From: Intoshia linei
Taxonomy: Eukaryota; Orthonectida; Rhopaluridae
DNA: 28,132 nt
Direction of reading: 5' to 3'
NCBI GenBank assembly: GCA_001642005.1
Contig: LWCA01000424.1
Location: 1-28,132, forward strand
Shown here: piece by piece, positions 13,099-22,567 of the stretch
Layout of the letters: each line of letters opens with the position of its first letter
How positions within the stretch are numbered: position 1 is the stretch's first letter
Notes under the pieces: generated by a model
The model's input: only the letters and a program-made list of their open reading frames with translations
What the model was told of the DNA's origin: nothing
Databases searched by the model: none
Made by a program: the position numbers and the translations under genes

Positions 13099-13326
13099 CT
13101 CTTTCACTGTCTGTGTATTCTATACTATACACAGCAATTTCACTTCACACGTCTGTGTATTCTATGATATACACAGCATAATTTGAAAAACTTTAATTTT
13201 TTTATTTTCATACATTTTCACATAGGTAATTTAAAAATAATACAAGTTTAAATTAAAAAATAAATTCCAGACGTATGTCCGTCGTATCACTTATAGTACA
13301 TAAAATTGCATCAGACAGTGAAAGGG
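13099..13326. mobile_element. piggyBac-type MITE
   Basis: 228 bp flanked by TTAA on both sides (13095-13098 and 13327-13330). Terminal inverted repeats are CTCTTTCACTGTCTG at the left and, in reverse complement, CCCTTTCACTGTCTG at the right, differing at one of 15 positions. Inside the left half are two near-identical 24-bp palindromic units at 13111-13134 and 13153-13176, with stems CTGTGTAT/ATACACAG. The TTAA target and CCY tip are the piggyBac signature. Non-coding. Confidence 0.88.
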
Positions 13327-13466
13327 TTAATTGCTTGAAATTTATATAAAAACATTTAAAAAAATTATTTATCATCATATTTTATACTAAAGGCTTTAGT
13401 TTAGAGCAGTGTTTTCCAACCTTTTTTACATATTGTATCATTGGTTGCTTTAATCATTAGTTAAAG

Positions 13467-13918
13467 TAGAGTTTCCAGATTTTATAAGTACTAAATAAGT
13501 ACTTTTCGAAATGTCTTAGAAACAAAAAGAACAATAAAATTTGAATTGAAAGTTCTAACAATTTGAAATTTAAAAAGAATTAACAATTTAAAATATGAAA
13601 TGTAAATATTAATTTTATTGGTATTTATCATTGCAAATTATTTTTTTACGTAATTCACTATGATTTTCCAAATGTTTGTAAAAATCAATGAACTCTCTTT
13701 ACAATTATAATTTTTTTGGCATTATTAAAAAATAATTAATTTTTATTAATTAATAAATTTGAAGTGATCCAAATTAAACGATATAAAGTGTGTTTGTATA
13801 AAATATAAAATATAAATTTATTAAAACTTTATTAAGAATGTGAAAAATTACAAGTAAAATATTGACTAAAATTATCGATGGTATTTATGAGTACTTATTT
13901 AGTACTTATGGACACACT
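13467..13918. mobile_element. hAT-type MITE with a perfect 8-bp target duplication
   Basis: About 452 bp between identical octamers AGTTAAAG at 13459-13466 and 13919-13926. The ends share TAAGTACTAAATAAGTACT in inverted orientation (13486-13504 and about 13889-13907), and the tips TAGAGTTTCC and AGTGTGTCC correspond with an offset of one base. The TAGxGTTxCC tip resembles hAT elements. Non-coding. Confidence 0.8.
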
Positions 13919-14063
13919 AGTTAAAGGCATAAATTAACAAGAAAGTAAGGCTTGATAAGTATACGACTGATATTTTGTAAACTAAATGAAATTTAATGGT
14001 TGTATAAAGCAATCTAATTCAATACACAAAATGAAAAGAGATCATGTTGTAGAATCGCATGTC

Positions 14064-14194
14064 AGTTGGTAAAAGTGGATTTTTCTTTTTAGGGTTGGTA
14101 TAACTGGATTTTTGCTTTAAAGGGTTGGTAAATTGTGATTTTTATTAAAAATGGTTGGATTTAAGTTATAGTTATTTTTTTTTGGTAGACACCC
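14064..14194 (+). repeat. Short tandem array ending in a transposon-like terminus
   Basis: About three and a half units of 28-32 bp, each starting AGTTGGTA or GGTTGGTA and containing TGGATTTTT or a variant (14064-14163). They are followed by GGATTTAAGTTATAG, a T9 tract and the terminus GGTAGACACCC. The same unit recurs in other elements of the window (8400-8531, 15975-16180, 17345-17600 and, inverted, 18925-19170). Confidence 0.7.
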
Positions 14195-14253
14195 TATATA
14201 AACCGTTCGATGATTTTGAAAATTTTGAATGATCCGTATATGAATCATTGCAT
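14189..14253 (+). CDS. Possible upstream TRMT2A exon (RRM part)
   Basis: A weak candidate for the exon before 14406. It follows a T-rich tract ending GGTAG, is open for 21 codons plus two bases, and ends at a GTAAAA donor in exactly the phase the 14406 exon needs. Joined to it, the reading frame gives ...PYMNHCIEKSDETD..., which falls where the third RRM strand should be but lacks the usual aromatic FVTF-like core. The apparent acceptor sits in what looks like the terminus of a dispersed repeat (GTAGACACCC). Phase agreement alone has a one-in-three chance. Confidence 0.22.
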
Positions 14254-14405
14254 GTAAAACCGTTAATTGAAAATTTGTCAATTTTATTTGGGCAGCCATA
14301 CCCACCCTGTGAAATTTTCTTGTTTATAGTATAAGTTGTAATATGTAGTATTTGTAGTTTAGAATTTGATTGAATTTGTTTATTTTATAAAGATTTTCCT
14401 TTTAG

Positions 14406-17400
14406 AGAAAAATCTGATGAGACGGATTGCTTGGAAAAACTAAAAAACAAATTTTGGAAAAATAAATTAATTAAAATTGGTGTAAGTTTAACTTTTTTTG
14501 ATATTTGGGTTGATTTATGTTTATATATATAATTCAATCATCCAATCTTGGATGTATACACTTTATATCTAAATAAACGGGAATATTTAAATACGTGAGA
14601 AACGACGATACGAAATAATTTTAAGTGGTTTTTTTGATAAAATGTATACTTTAGATTTTTGATTTTTTCATGAAAATTTTTTTATTTTAACATTTAATCC
14701 AATAGATACAGCCCAAATACTTTGAGTAAGTATATACTTCTACTTTTATTGATAATTATCTTTAAATTTGAACACAGGTACCCCTAAAATTTTATAATTT
14801 TCTCAGAATTGTAAAATTTAGGTTTCAATCTCAGAAATTGACTTCTTTCCTTTCTACTATTGTAATAATGAATAATTATCAAAGTATTATTCTACTGAAT
14901 GGTAAATATATTCAAAAAATGCATATGAAATTTTTAAGGTGCACGCCAAAAATTTTAGGTGAAATAAGGGGGTCGTCTAGTTTTAAATTTAAGAAACACT
15001 AGTATATTATATGAATTAAAAATATTTAATTTGATTTTACGGTAGAGGTTTCATGGTGAATAACAAAATTTTGAAGATGTCTAAACTTTGAAAAAGTTTG
15101 AGAATACCGGATATTATATACAGTAGACGCTCGGAAAGTGATCACCTCCCAAAAACTACCACTTTTTAAATGATATAACAAAACTATACTAATGTGAATT
15201 AATTTTAATTCTAAAAGTGACCACTAAATATCAAATAAAAACAACTGTATCACTGTAAAAAGTAACCACTTTCATAAACGTGACCAGTTTCCCAAAAAAG
15301 GTGTAACTTTTCGGGAGTTTACTTTAGTAATATTACATATTATGTTGTACATGTTGACAATGATATGTGATGAAATAAATGGTATATGATAAAATGATTC
15401 CTGATAATTCTTGGGAAATTTAATGTATTTATAAAAACATTGATAATTAATTTAATGGAGTCTCGTTATTTTTTAAATACATTGTATGATTATTTTAATG
15501 TACAATTAAAATTTTTAGGCGTGTACTTATGATTCTTATGCACAGGAAGGCAATTCAGTTGAAAATCTTAATGAAATGTCTATAATGATTGTATACTTGT
15601 TTATTTTTTGTATAGTATGATGAATAATGTGACTCCTTTGCATAATGTTGAATACAAAAACCAATTAGAGGTAAACATTATAATAAATTGGTGGTATATT
15701 GCCATAAATCATTGTCAAAAGTGGTCGATTTGCCTGTATCACCAATCCTTTGATGGTTTTTATTACCAGCAAAAACAATACTGGTATTTAAAAAATATAT
15801 AAATGAGTAATTTGTAAAATGTAAACCGAATAAAATGGCTTTGTGAGTGAGAAATTTTTAATGCTTAGAACTAAGTACTCGAAAAAATAGATTTTTCCTT
15901 CATAGTTGCTAAAAGTTTGATAAAATAATCGATTTTTCGAAAAAAATATAGGAAAAGAGATTTTACTTTAACTTTAGGTTTAAGAGTTGGTAAAATTGGA
16001 TTTTTTATTTTGTGGCTGGATTATAAGGTTTTTTGTAATATCGGAAGAAGGAGATTTTTACGTAAGGGTTCGAAATTGTATTTTTTATTAAATTTTATTA
16101 ATGGTTGGATAAAAATGGGATTTTTGAGATAATAATGCTTTGGGATAAAATTCCAATATCTGGCAATTCTGAAATAATGTACTTTACACAAATAAACAAA
16201 TTTTTTCATTTTTCTAGTAATAAAACCAGAAATGCTTGTAACACCCTTGATCATTATACATTATCATGCCACCTTTTGTATTAGATAAAGTCATTTTGCA
16301 CGTTGATGCCTTTTTTATTTTAAAAAAACAAATCAAAATGAAGTCGGAATAATTAAATATTTTTATTCTGTTATTCGCCTGATATTTCAAATCTTTATTT
16401 CAGCCAAATAACAGAGGTTATACTGTATATATAATTTTGAGTTTTTCAGTGATTTATATTTTAAAATAACCAAATACAGTCAATTCTATTCTATAGGAAC
16501 ATCCTATAATATGAACTCAGCTCAATATGAACACGACAATTTTGATTGGACATTTTGAAACTTTTAATTATATTATTATCGTCATTCATATATATTCATA
16601 TTACAGTATATTATGAACATGATCAAAACCTGGTCCGTTCATGTTCATATAGAACAGAATTGACTGTATAGACACATGTACTATAATTACATTAATTTTA
16701 AATACCTTTTATTCATTGATTGTGTGTTAGATTAAAAAGGATATACTTAAAAATGCATTTAAAGATATTGACAAAGATTTGAGAATAAAATCAAACAATT
16801 TAAACAGTTTGGAGTATATCGATTATTCGAATATATCAATAATCGCCAGTGTATAATTTAAAGTCTATTTACTAATATTATTTGTTAATAAGTATATTTT
16901 AAATTAACTATATATTTCATTAGCCTGTGATTAATGGTTATAGAAATAAGGCTATATTTTCTTTTTACATAGATGACAATGATGGTATTATTAAATGTAA
17001 ATCAAAATTATTAAAAATTAGAAATTGTGATTGGATTCAGAGTTTCTAGTTTTAAAAATGGATATATTCAAGTTTCAAGTGCTGATAAGTGTAAACACAT
17101 CTCATATAATATGAAATTTATCATTAAGGTATTGTAAGCTTTAATCAAATTGAAAAAATAAATCAATTTTTTAATCAATTTATACGTTGGTTTAACTTTG
17201 TTCAAATTTTATAAAATATATTCTTCTAAACCAGTGGTCTGTTTCAAATAATGTACGGACCCCCATTTCAAAATATTTATTTTTTTGGACCCAAAGGAAA
17301 CATGAAATATATAACATTAATGACAAATTAAAAGCTTTTTCTCATCATATTTGGTAAAATCGTGATTTTAAAAAAAAATATTGAAAAAGGGGATTTTTCT

Positions 17401-20400
17401 CTTAAGGTTTCGTAAAATTATATATATTATTTTGGGTTTAATTAAGTGGATTTTTTTAATTTGGTAAAATCTGATTTTTTAAAAAAATATCGGTGATAAA
17501 GTTTATAATAAATCGATTTTGAAATGGTATTTTTTATTATTTGTAGGATAAAAGTGAGATTTTTGAAATAATAATGTAGCGTTCGTCTAAGCTTTGCGAT
17601 AAATATCCAACATCTTGTAAATCTGTAATAAATATTAAAAATAACAAAAGTTGAATAATTGTTTTGTATGTTTTATTTGAATCTCACGGATACCAGGAAT
17701 ATAGTTTTGGACCACCAAGGGGTCCAGGGACCCGAAACGGAACCACTGTTTTAAACTAATGTATGTAGCAATTATATTTTAGATTATTAAAGAAAATTTG
17801 GGAAAACATTGTATTTCTGTATTTAATCCTATCGGTAACAGTGGCAGATGGAATAATGTATTGATTAGGGAATCTGTTTGTAAAAAATTTATTGTACAAT
17901 TTAATTTGAAAAATGCCGTGGTAAAAATTAAATTACAGTTTGATAGGGTCATTATTTAATGTTTATAGGATTTCGATAAGAATGAATTGATTATCATGGA
18001 ATCTATTAAGTCTAGTTTTATTGAATCAAACTTGGATGTCACTTTATTGGTAGAATTTCAAGAATCTTGGTGTAGGTAATAACTTTTTTTAAATTATTTA
18101 GTTAATTGTTTGCAAAAATGTTTGAATATTTATTTAGTGATTCAAAAAGTAGAACTTTAACGATTTGTGGATCCGGGGTATTTTTTGTTCATAAAATTTA
18201 ATTTTTATTTATTTGATTTTGTACGTCATGTTTCATTTAAGGTTATTAAAATTATAAATATTAAATTAATGGTTTATTGACCGGGAACCTTGATATTTAT
18301 TAAATTGGAAGTTCCGATAAAAACCTCTCGACCTCTGAAAAAATTAGAGGCAATACTTGTGACATGACGAATCAAAATAATTTTTCTGACAGATCATAAA
18401 TCGGGCACGTAATTTGTTATGATGATACTCATACAATATTAATGTTGAGTATTTCTATTTTGTTTACGACGAAAAAAGTTTATGTTCGAAAGCAAAAATT
18501 AGAATGTGATACACTGTATCATATCACTGATATGTACAACAAAAAATTTATGGTGAATAATAAACATTTGCACATGTATAATATTATATACGTCACGGGT
18601 CGGCAACCTTTTGCATCTCGTGGCCACTTTTTCAAAAACTTACATGATACATTTCAATTTTAATTATATAGAAACGGTTCTAGTATATTCAACAAAATAA
18701 AATTCAGTATTTGATAATATAGCGATTTGATAATTCAGTATTAAAATGATTATAATGAGCAAATTTAGTGATTGTGTCGGGAAAAAAACCGGGACAAAAT
18801 TCCCGGGATTTACCGAAAAAAATTGAGACATACATGTATTTGATTTATGTTTGTTATTACAATATTATTATGTACTATGAAAATCTGATTATATTATAAT
18901 ATTTAAAATTTACCATTTCAAAAATCCCACCACTAATAAAATTTAATCAAAAATACCATTGCAAGCCCTCATGGAAAAATTGACTTACACCGATATTCTT
19001 TTCAAAAATCTGATTTTACGAAATCTTATGAAAAAAATCCACTTCAAACCACAAATAAAAAATCTAATTTTCCAGCCCTTAATGGAAAAATATCCTTTTT
19101 CCAATACTTTTTTAAAAACCTCTTATTCCAACCACAAATTACTAACGCTTAAGGGAATTATCATCTTTTTCCAATATTATTTTGAAAAATGTTATGAGTT
19201 GTTACTAACTGGAACACTATTATCAAGATTGTTAAAATTAAAGAAAGCTCTTATGACCGTTTACCTACGTCAACAAAAAATGAAAAAAATTTCTTTACTG
19301 CTTCTAATTTCGTTACAAAACGTAGAACGCGTTTAAAAGACGAATCTATCAATATTATGTGTGTTTTGAAACTTTTCTTCAATAATCTAAAATAAATAAA
19401 TTTTTTTCTAATTAAATTTGTAAATTTCAATCTAGATTTGTGTTATTTCATTAATTAAATTTCTTTTCGTTTCTAAAATTTTTATGTTTCCCGGGAAATT
19501 TAATTTTTAATTTCACAGTTTTCGACTTTTGTCATTTCCCGGGAAATCACAATCACTAAGCCAATTGTAGTAGAAGATATTTAAAATGGTGTTAAAAGTT
19601 AAAAAAAATGATTTACATATTTACTCAAAGGACCATGAAAAGTATTATGTGGGTCACTGGTAGTCGACCCCTGATGTTTTTTCATAACTAACTTTTTTAA
19701 AATAAGAAAAAATTGAACTAAGGTCACAACATGAAAGAATTTGCGAATTGTTGATGCAATTTATGTATTTTTATTCACAATTTAGGTCATACATGAAATT
19801 ATATTGGGATTAACTTTTAGAGTTTCACCTACTTCATTTCTTCAAAGTAATTATTTTACATTAAGGTTAGCATTTATCTCGAAAATGTTCTTTATCAGTT
19901 ATTACGATGAAATCAACATTAATTATTTATAAATAAAAACATAGTCAACACACAAGCAGGTGAATTGCTTTACAAAGAAATTGAAAGAATGGGTAAAGTT
20001 AACCCCGACACAGTTGTCCTGGATCTGTGTTGTGGAACAGGCACTATTGGAATAATATTATCTTCGGTACAATTTCTTTTGATTGTTTTCGGCATTATAT
20101 AGTGGAATGTTTAAATTTAGAAATGCAAAAAAGTAATTGGAATAGAAACCAATTCTGAAGCCATTAATGATGCCAAAGAAAATTGCATTATAAACAGTTC
20201 ATTTGAATTAATAAAATATGCCATAATAAACCATTAGATGTGAATAATTGTGAATACTATTGTGATCGTGTAGAAAATGCCATTTGGTCAATTTTAAAAG
20301 AAAACGTGAATAATAAACTGTTAGTCATATTGGATCCACCGAGGGCCGGATTAAGTAATCGTAATAATAATAAACACCCATGTTTAGATAATAAGCTAAT

Positions 20401-20649
20401 ACAAGTGCTCAGGAATAATGATAAAATTAATCAAATAATTTACGTTTCGTGTAAATTATCTGGAGCCAAACAAAATTTAGTTTCGTATTGGGTTGGTATA
20501 CATTACTTAATAATACATTTAGATTAATGTCTTTAATTTCCAATAAATTTAAAAACAAGCCTTTCACTTTAAAAGAAATTACGGGCGTAGACTTATTTCC
20601 TCACACAAATCAAATTGAAACTGTTATGCTATTTGAAAGATGTATATAA
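14406..20649 (+). CDS. TRMT2A: tRNA (uracil-5-)-methyltransferase homolog A, N-terminus missing
   Basis: SAM-dependent enzyme that makes m5U54 in tRNA. Fourteen phase-consistent exons: 14406-14481, 15519-15577, 15616-15670, 16731-16850, 16924-16984, 17022-17128, 17783-17920, 17969-18075, 18138-18177, 19786-19846, 19945-20066, 20121-20196, 20238-20484 and 20523-20649 (about 464 residues; human 625). The first exon matches the end of the RRM (CLEKLKNKFWKNKLIKIG). Then come MNNVTPLHNVEYKNQLE, INGYRNKAIF, GFRVSSFKNGYIQV and VIHEIILGLTFRVSP. The methyltransferase core shows VVLDLCCGTGTIG (SAM-binding loop), VIGIETNSEA, VILDPPRAG and YVSC with the catalytic Cys. The end is VDLFPHTNQIETVMLFER with the general-base Glu. 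After the SC the usual Asn-Pro is Lys-Leu, which is odd. The 5' exons and start codon lie upstream of 14406 and are not resolved. Introns of 37-45 nt alternate with introns up to 1.6 kb full of transposons. Confidence 0.93.
15121..15324. mobile_element. Tc1/mariner-pogo-like MITE
   Basis: About 204 bp with TA on both sides (15119-15120 and 15325-15326). The left end CAGTAGACGCTCGGAAAGTG and the reverse-complemented right end (AGTAAACTCCCGAAAAGT) correspond over about 24 bases with several differences. The size and the TA target fit a decayed pogo/Tigger-type derivative. It lies in a TRMT2A intron. Confidence 0.65.
15975..16180 (+). repeat. Diverged copies of the GGTTGGTAAAATTGGATTTTT subrepeat
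   Basis: Four or five degenerate units in a TRMT2A intron. The end (16099-16178, ATAAAAATGGGATTTTTGAG to TCTGAAATAA) is closely matched by 17545-17635 inside the hAT element at 17232-17748, so both derive from one element family. Confidence 0.6.
16477..16666. mobile_element. TA-flanked MITE with 24-bp inverted repeats
   Basis: 190 bp, TA at 16475-16476 and 16667-16668. The left terminus CAGTCAATTCTATTCTATAG and the reverse-complemented right terminus CAGTCAATTCTGTTCTATAT match at 22 of the first 24 positions. This is a Tc1/mariner or pogo signature. Non-coding, well preserved, in the TRMT2A intron 15671-16730. Confidence 0.88.
17232..17748. mobile_element. hAT MITE in TRMT2A intron
   Basis: 517 bp. 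Ends CAGTGGTCTGTTTC and, in reverse complement, CAGTGGTTCCGTTTC, with GGACCCC blocks just inside both ends. The 8-bp flanks TTCTAAAC (17224-17231) and TTTTAAAC (17749-17756) match at 7 of 8. The interior holds the GGATTTTT subrepeats. No transposase. Confidence 0.85.
18594..19673. mobile_element. hAT-like element (outer, interrupted) in TRMT2A intron
   Basis: Left end CACGGGTCGGCAACCTTTTG and reverse-complemented right end CAGGGGTCGACTACCAGTG agree at 12 of the first 15 positions, with GTGGCCAC or GTGACCCAC just inside. The flanking octamers (ATATACGT and ATGTTTTT) agree only at 4 of 8, so the exact boundaries are uncertain. A second element (18766-19558) is inserted within it. It makes up most of the 1.6-kb intron between TRMT2A exons 18138-18177 and 19786-19846. 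Confidence 0.65.
18766..19558. mobile_element. hAT-like element nested in the 18594-19673 element
   Basis: 793 bp with a perfect 11-bp terminal inverted repeat TAGTGATTGTG / CACAATCACTA, followed inside both ends by CCCGGG-containing blocks. The 8-bp flanks AGCAAATT (18758-18765) and AGCCAATT (19559-19566) match at 7 of 8. The interior is made of inverted copies of the TTGGTAAAAT-GGATTTTT subrepeat (18925-19170). The 125-codon open stretch inside it is repeat sequence, not a gene. Confidence 0.85.
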
Positions 20650-20694
20650 TAAAAAAATATATAATAATTTTAGTATAATGTACATTTTTTACAA

Positions 20695-21972
20695 CTATTC
20701 ATATTTGTCGGTATCAAAATGCTCAACTTCATCGTAGTATTGTAGGTTCATATCTACTTGAGTAATTATTTCATCCAGTGTGTCCACATCGCGTATATCG
20801 ATAAGATTAAATCGTGGTGATCCAAGGTTTTCCATCTGTAATAAAGAATTTAAACCGGGTTTTATAAAATTTACCATTTCAGATAAACATCTATGAAATT
20901 TATGGTGAAGTTTGTTATATTTAGTGTCTTTTGAAATTTCAAGCATTGAACTTGTGTCACCAATTAGATATCTAAATTGCGCGTGAATCAAATAACCAAA
21001 AAACCTCAATTACTCATCTATTCGATCTTTGAATTTTTGGTTGATTAAGTCGCCTTTGGATAAAACATTAAGATATGGTATTGGTAACATGGACATTGCA
21101 GACATTGAACAAAGTAAACCAGATATGTATTTGGACTCATCGATAATAAATTGAGAATCCAATAAAAATATTCCACAAATTCTGATACTTTTGTCTGAAA
21201 ACCTTGAAAATTTTTACATTTATTTACGTTTTCGTGCAAGTATAAAATACCATTGTATTATTCTTTGCATAATGGGTAAGTGAGTGTAGATTTCAATTTG
21301 ACCTATATATTTTATAAAAAATAAATTCATGCAAATATGCAAACCGGGGCAATCAATAATAAGATAATCAGCGTCTTTGTCGCCAATTATATCATAAAGC
21401 CACTCCATATTAAGGGAAATGTACCTAAATTATGTTAAATTCAAAATGAATTAAATTAAATATACTCCATGCAACACGTCAGTGCTCCATTTGGTCCAAG
21501 TTCTAAATTTTCATCTTTCAGCATTTCTTCAACGGTAATAAAATCTCGAATATCTAGTAAAAATGATAAAAAAATTTTGAAATTGCATTCAATTCTAATT
21601 AACAAATTTAAATTTAACAAAACTAACCAACATCAGGAGTATACGGCATATTTTCTGCGGCTGGGTCCAAGTTGACAATTGTTGAATTTCGACGCATTGA
21701 TGTAAATTTATCTTTCAGCATTTTACAATAAGTTGACTATATTTATAAATTGATACCAAAAAATACATTTACTTTATACCAAGTCTCGACAGTTAATATC
21801 AGTAAAATAGAAAAACAATAATTACCATAAAATTATTTATTGAAAGTTATTTTAAAATTATTCATAATTTATCATTAAGAATGGAAAACGTTTAGCACCT
21901 TTAAATTAAATAAAACAAGAAAATGACCTTTCCAGAACCGGCAGGTCCAATAATTATATTACCAAATCGCAT
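20695..21972 (-). CDS. GPN3: GPN-loop GTPase 3
   Basis: Small GTPase that works with GPN1 in assembly and nuclear import of RNA polymerase II. Seven phase-consistent exons: 21972-21928, 21736-21628, 21553-21466, 21424-21345, 21302-21251, 21202-21014 and 20971-20695, giving 279 residues (human 284). The start MRFGNIIIGPAGSGK is followed across the first intron by STYC, completing the P-loop. Further motifs are VNLDPAAE, DIRDFITVEEML, the family-defining GPN triplet in ELGPNGAL, DCPGQIEIYTHLP (G3), GIFLLDSQF and VLSKGDL (G4). The C-terminal helix region continues to DTDKYE. The GPN triplet and the C-terminal layout fit GPN3 better than GPN1 or GPN2. The stop lies 45 bp from the convergent TRMT2A stop, and the start is 345 bp from the divergent RPL39 start, so GPN3 and RPL39 probably share a promoter region. 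Confidence 0.95.
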
Positions 21973-21996
21973 TCAAATTTATAACAATTAAATTTA

Positions 21997-22075
21997 ACTT
22001 GAAATAAAGTTCTTGAAAAATTTAAATAAAAGTTGAAATAAAGTTCTTGAAAAATTTAAATAAAAGTTGAAATAA
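21997..22075. repeat. 34-bp tandem repeat in the GPN3-RPL39 divergent promoter region
   Basis: Two almost identical 34-bp units (21997-22030 and 22031-22064, one difference) and a partial third (to 22075). The unit begins AGTTGAAATAAAGTTCTTGA. It begins 25 bp upstream of the GPN3 start. Confidence 0.9.
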
Positions 22076-22143
22076 TAATGACATAAAATATATAATAAGT
22101 ACTTTAAATGGTGGACAAACTTATCATAGAATTATTAACTAAA

Positions 22144-22170
22144 TGAAATGTATCGTTCCAATACATTTCA
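22144..22170. promoter_or_regulatory. Perfect hairpin in the GPN3-RPL39 divergent promoter region
   Basis: TGAAATGTAT (22144-22153), a 7-base spacer, and ATACATTTCA (22161-22170): a perfect 10-bp inverted repeat about midway between the two start codons. It could be a dimeric factor site or a relic of a transposon end. The function is inferred only from position. Confidence 0.5.
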
Positions 22171-22317
22171 CGATATTTTTAGTATTTATTATGTACGCAT
22201 TGCACCTCACAATGTATATTTAATGGTACAAATTCATAATCAAAATAAAAACTACAAACAAATACACAACTTTATTGAATCAACTTGACAAAGTATTATA
22301 AATATATTATCGTGATA

Positions 22318-22507
22318 ATGGTTGGTTTATAAAAATATTAATTTTATATTAAAATTTTAGTCATCCCACAAAACATTTAGAACAAAAACAAAACTAGCAA
22401 AATTTGGAAAAAAGAATAAAACAATTCCATACTGGCTACGTAACCGATGTCGTGTTAAACACAACAAAATCCGACGAAATTGGAGACAATGTAAATTGGG
22501 ATTGTAA
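22318..22507 (+). CDS. RPL39: 60S ribosomal protein eL39
   Basis: Very small basic protein of the large ribosomal subunit near the peptide exit tunnel. Two exons: the ATG alone at 22318-22320, a 40-nt intron 22321-22360 (GT...TTTTAG), and 22361-22507. The 49-residue product begins MSSHKTFRTK and ends WRQCKLGL, against MSSHKTF... and WRRTKLGL in typical eL39 of 51 residues; IPYWLRNR matches the family IPQWIR block. The intron directly after the start codon is the reason it is easily missed. For a protein that is nearly invariant in animals it is strongly diverged in the middle (residues 10-40) and two residues short, consistent with a fast-evolving lineage. It ends 60 bp before the convergent SAMHD1 stop. 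Confidence 0.93.
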
Positions 22508-22567
22508 TTTATGAGTAAAACTAAAAATCTAAATGTTTTTTTATTTAAGTATACTTTATTTGACTTT

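Larger units (their letters stand above)
12288..14188. other. Intergenic region between HID1 and TRMT2A
   Basis: The HID1 and TRMT2A 5' ends diverge from here, so both promoters should lie in this stretch. Identified contents are the piggyBac-type MITE (13099-13326), a hAT-like MITE (13467-13918), a possible truncated hAT end at 13415 (CAGTGTTTTCCAACC), and a tandem array (14064-14163). The first TRMT2A exons are expected near the right side but I could not place them. Between 12310 and 13090 I see only AT-rich sequence. Confidence 0.55.

Noticed and set aside
18959-19336. 125-codon open reading frame on the plus strand
   Set aside because: It lies inside the nested hAT-like element and is built from inverted copies of the GGATTTTT subrepeat; no family resemblance.
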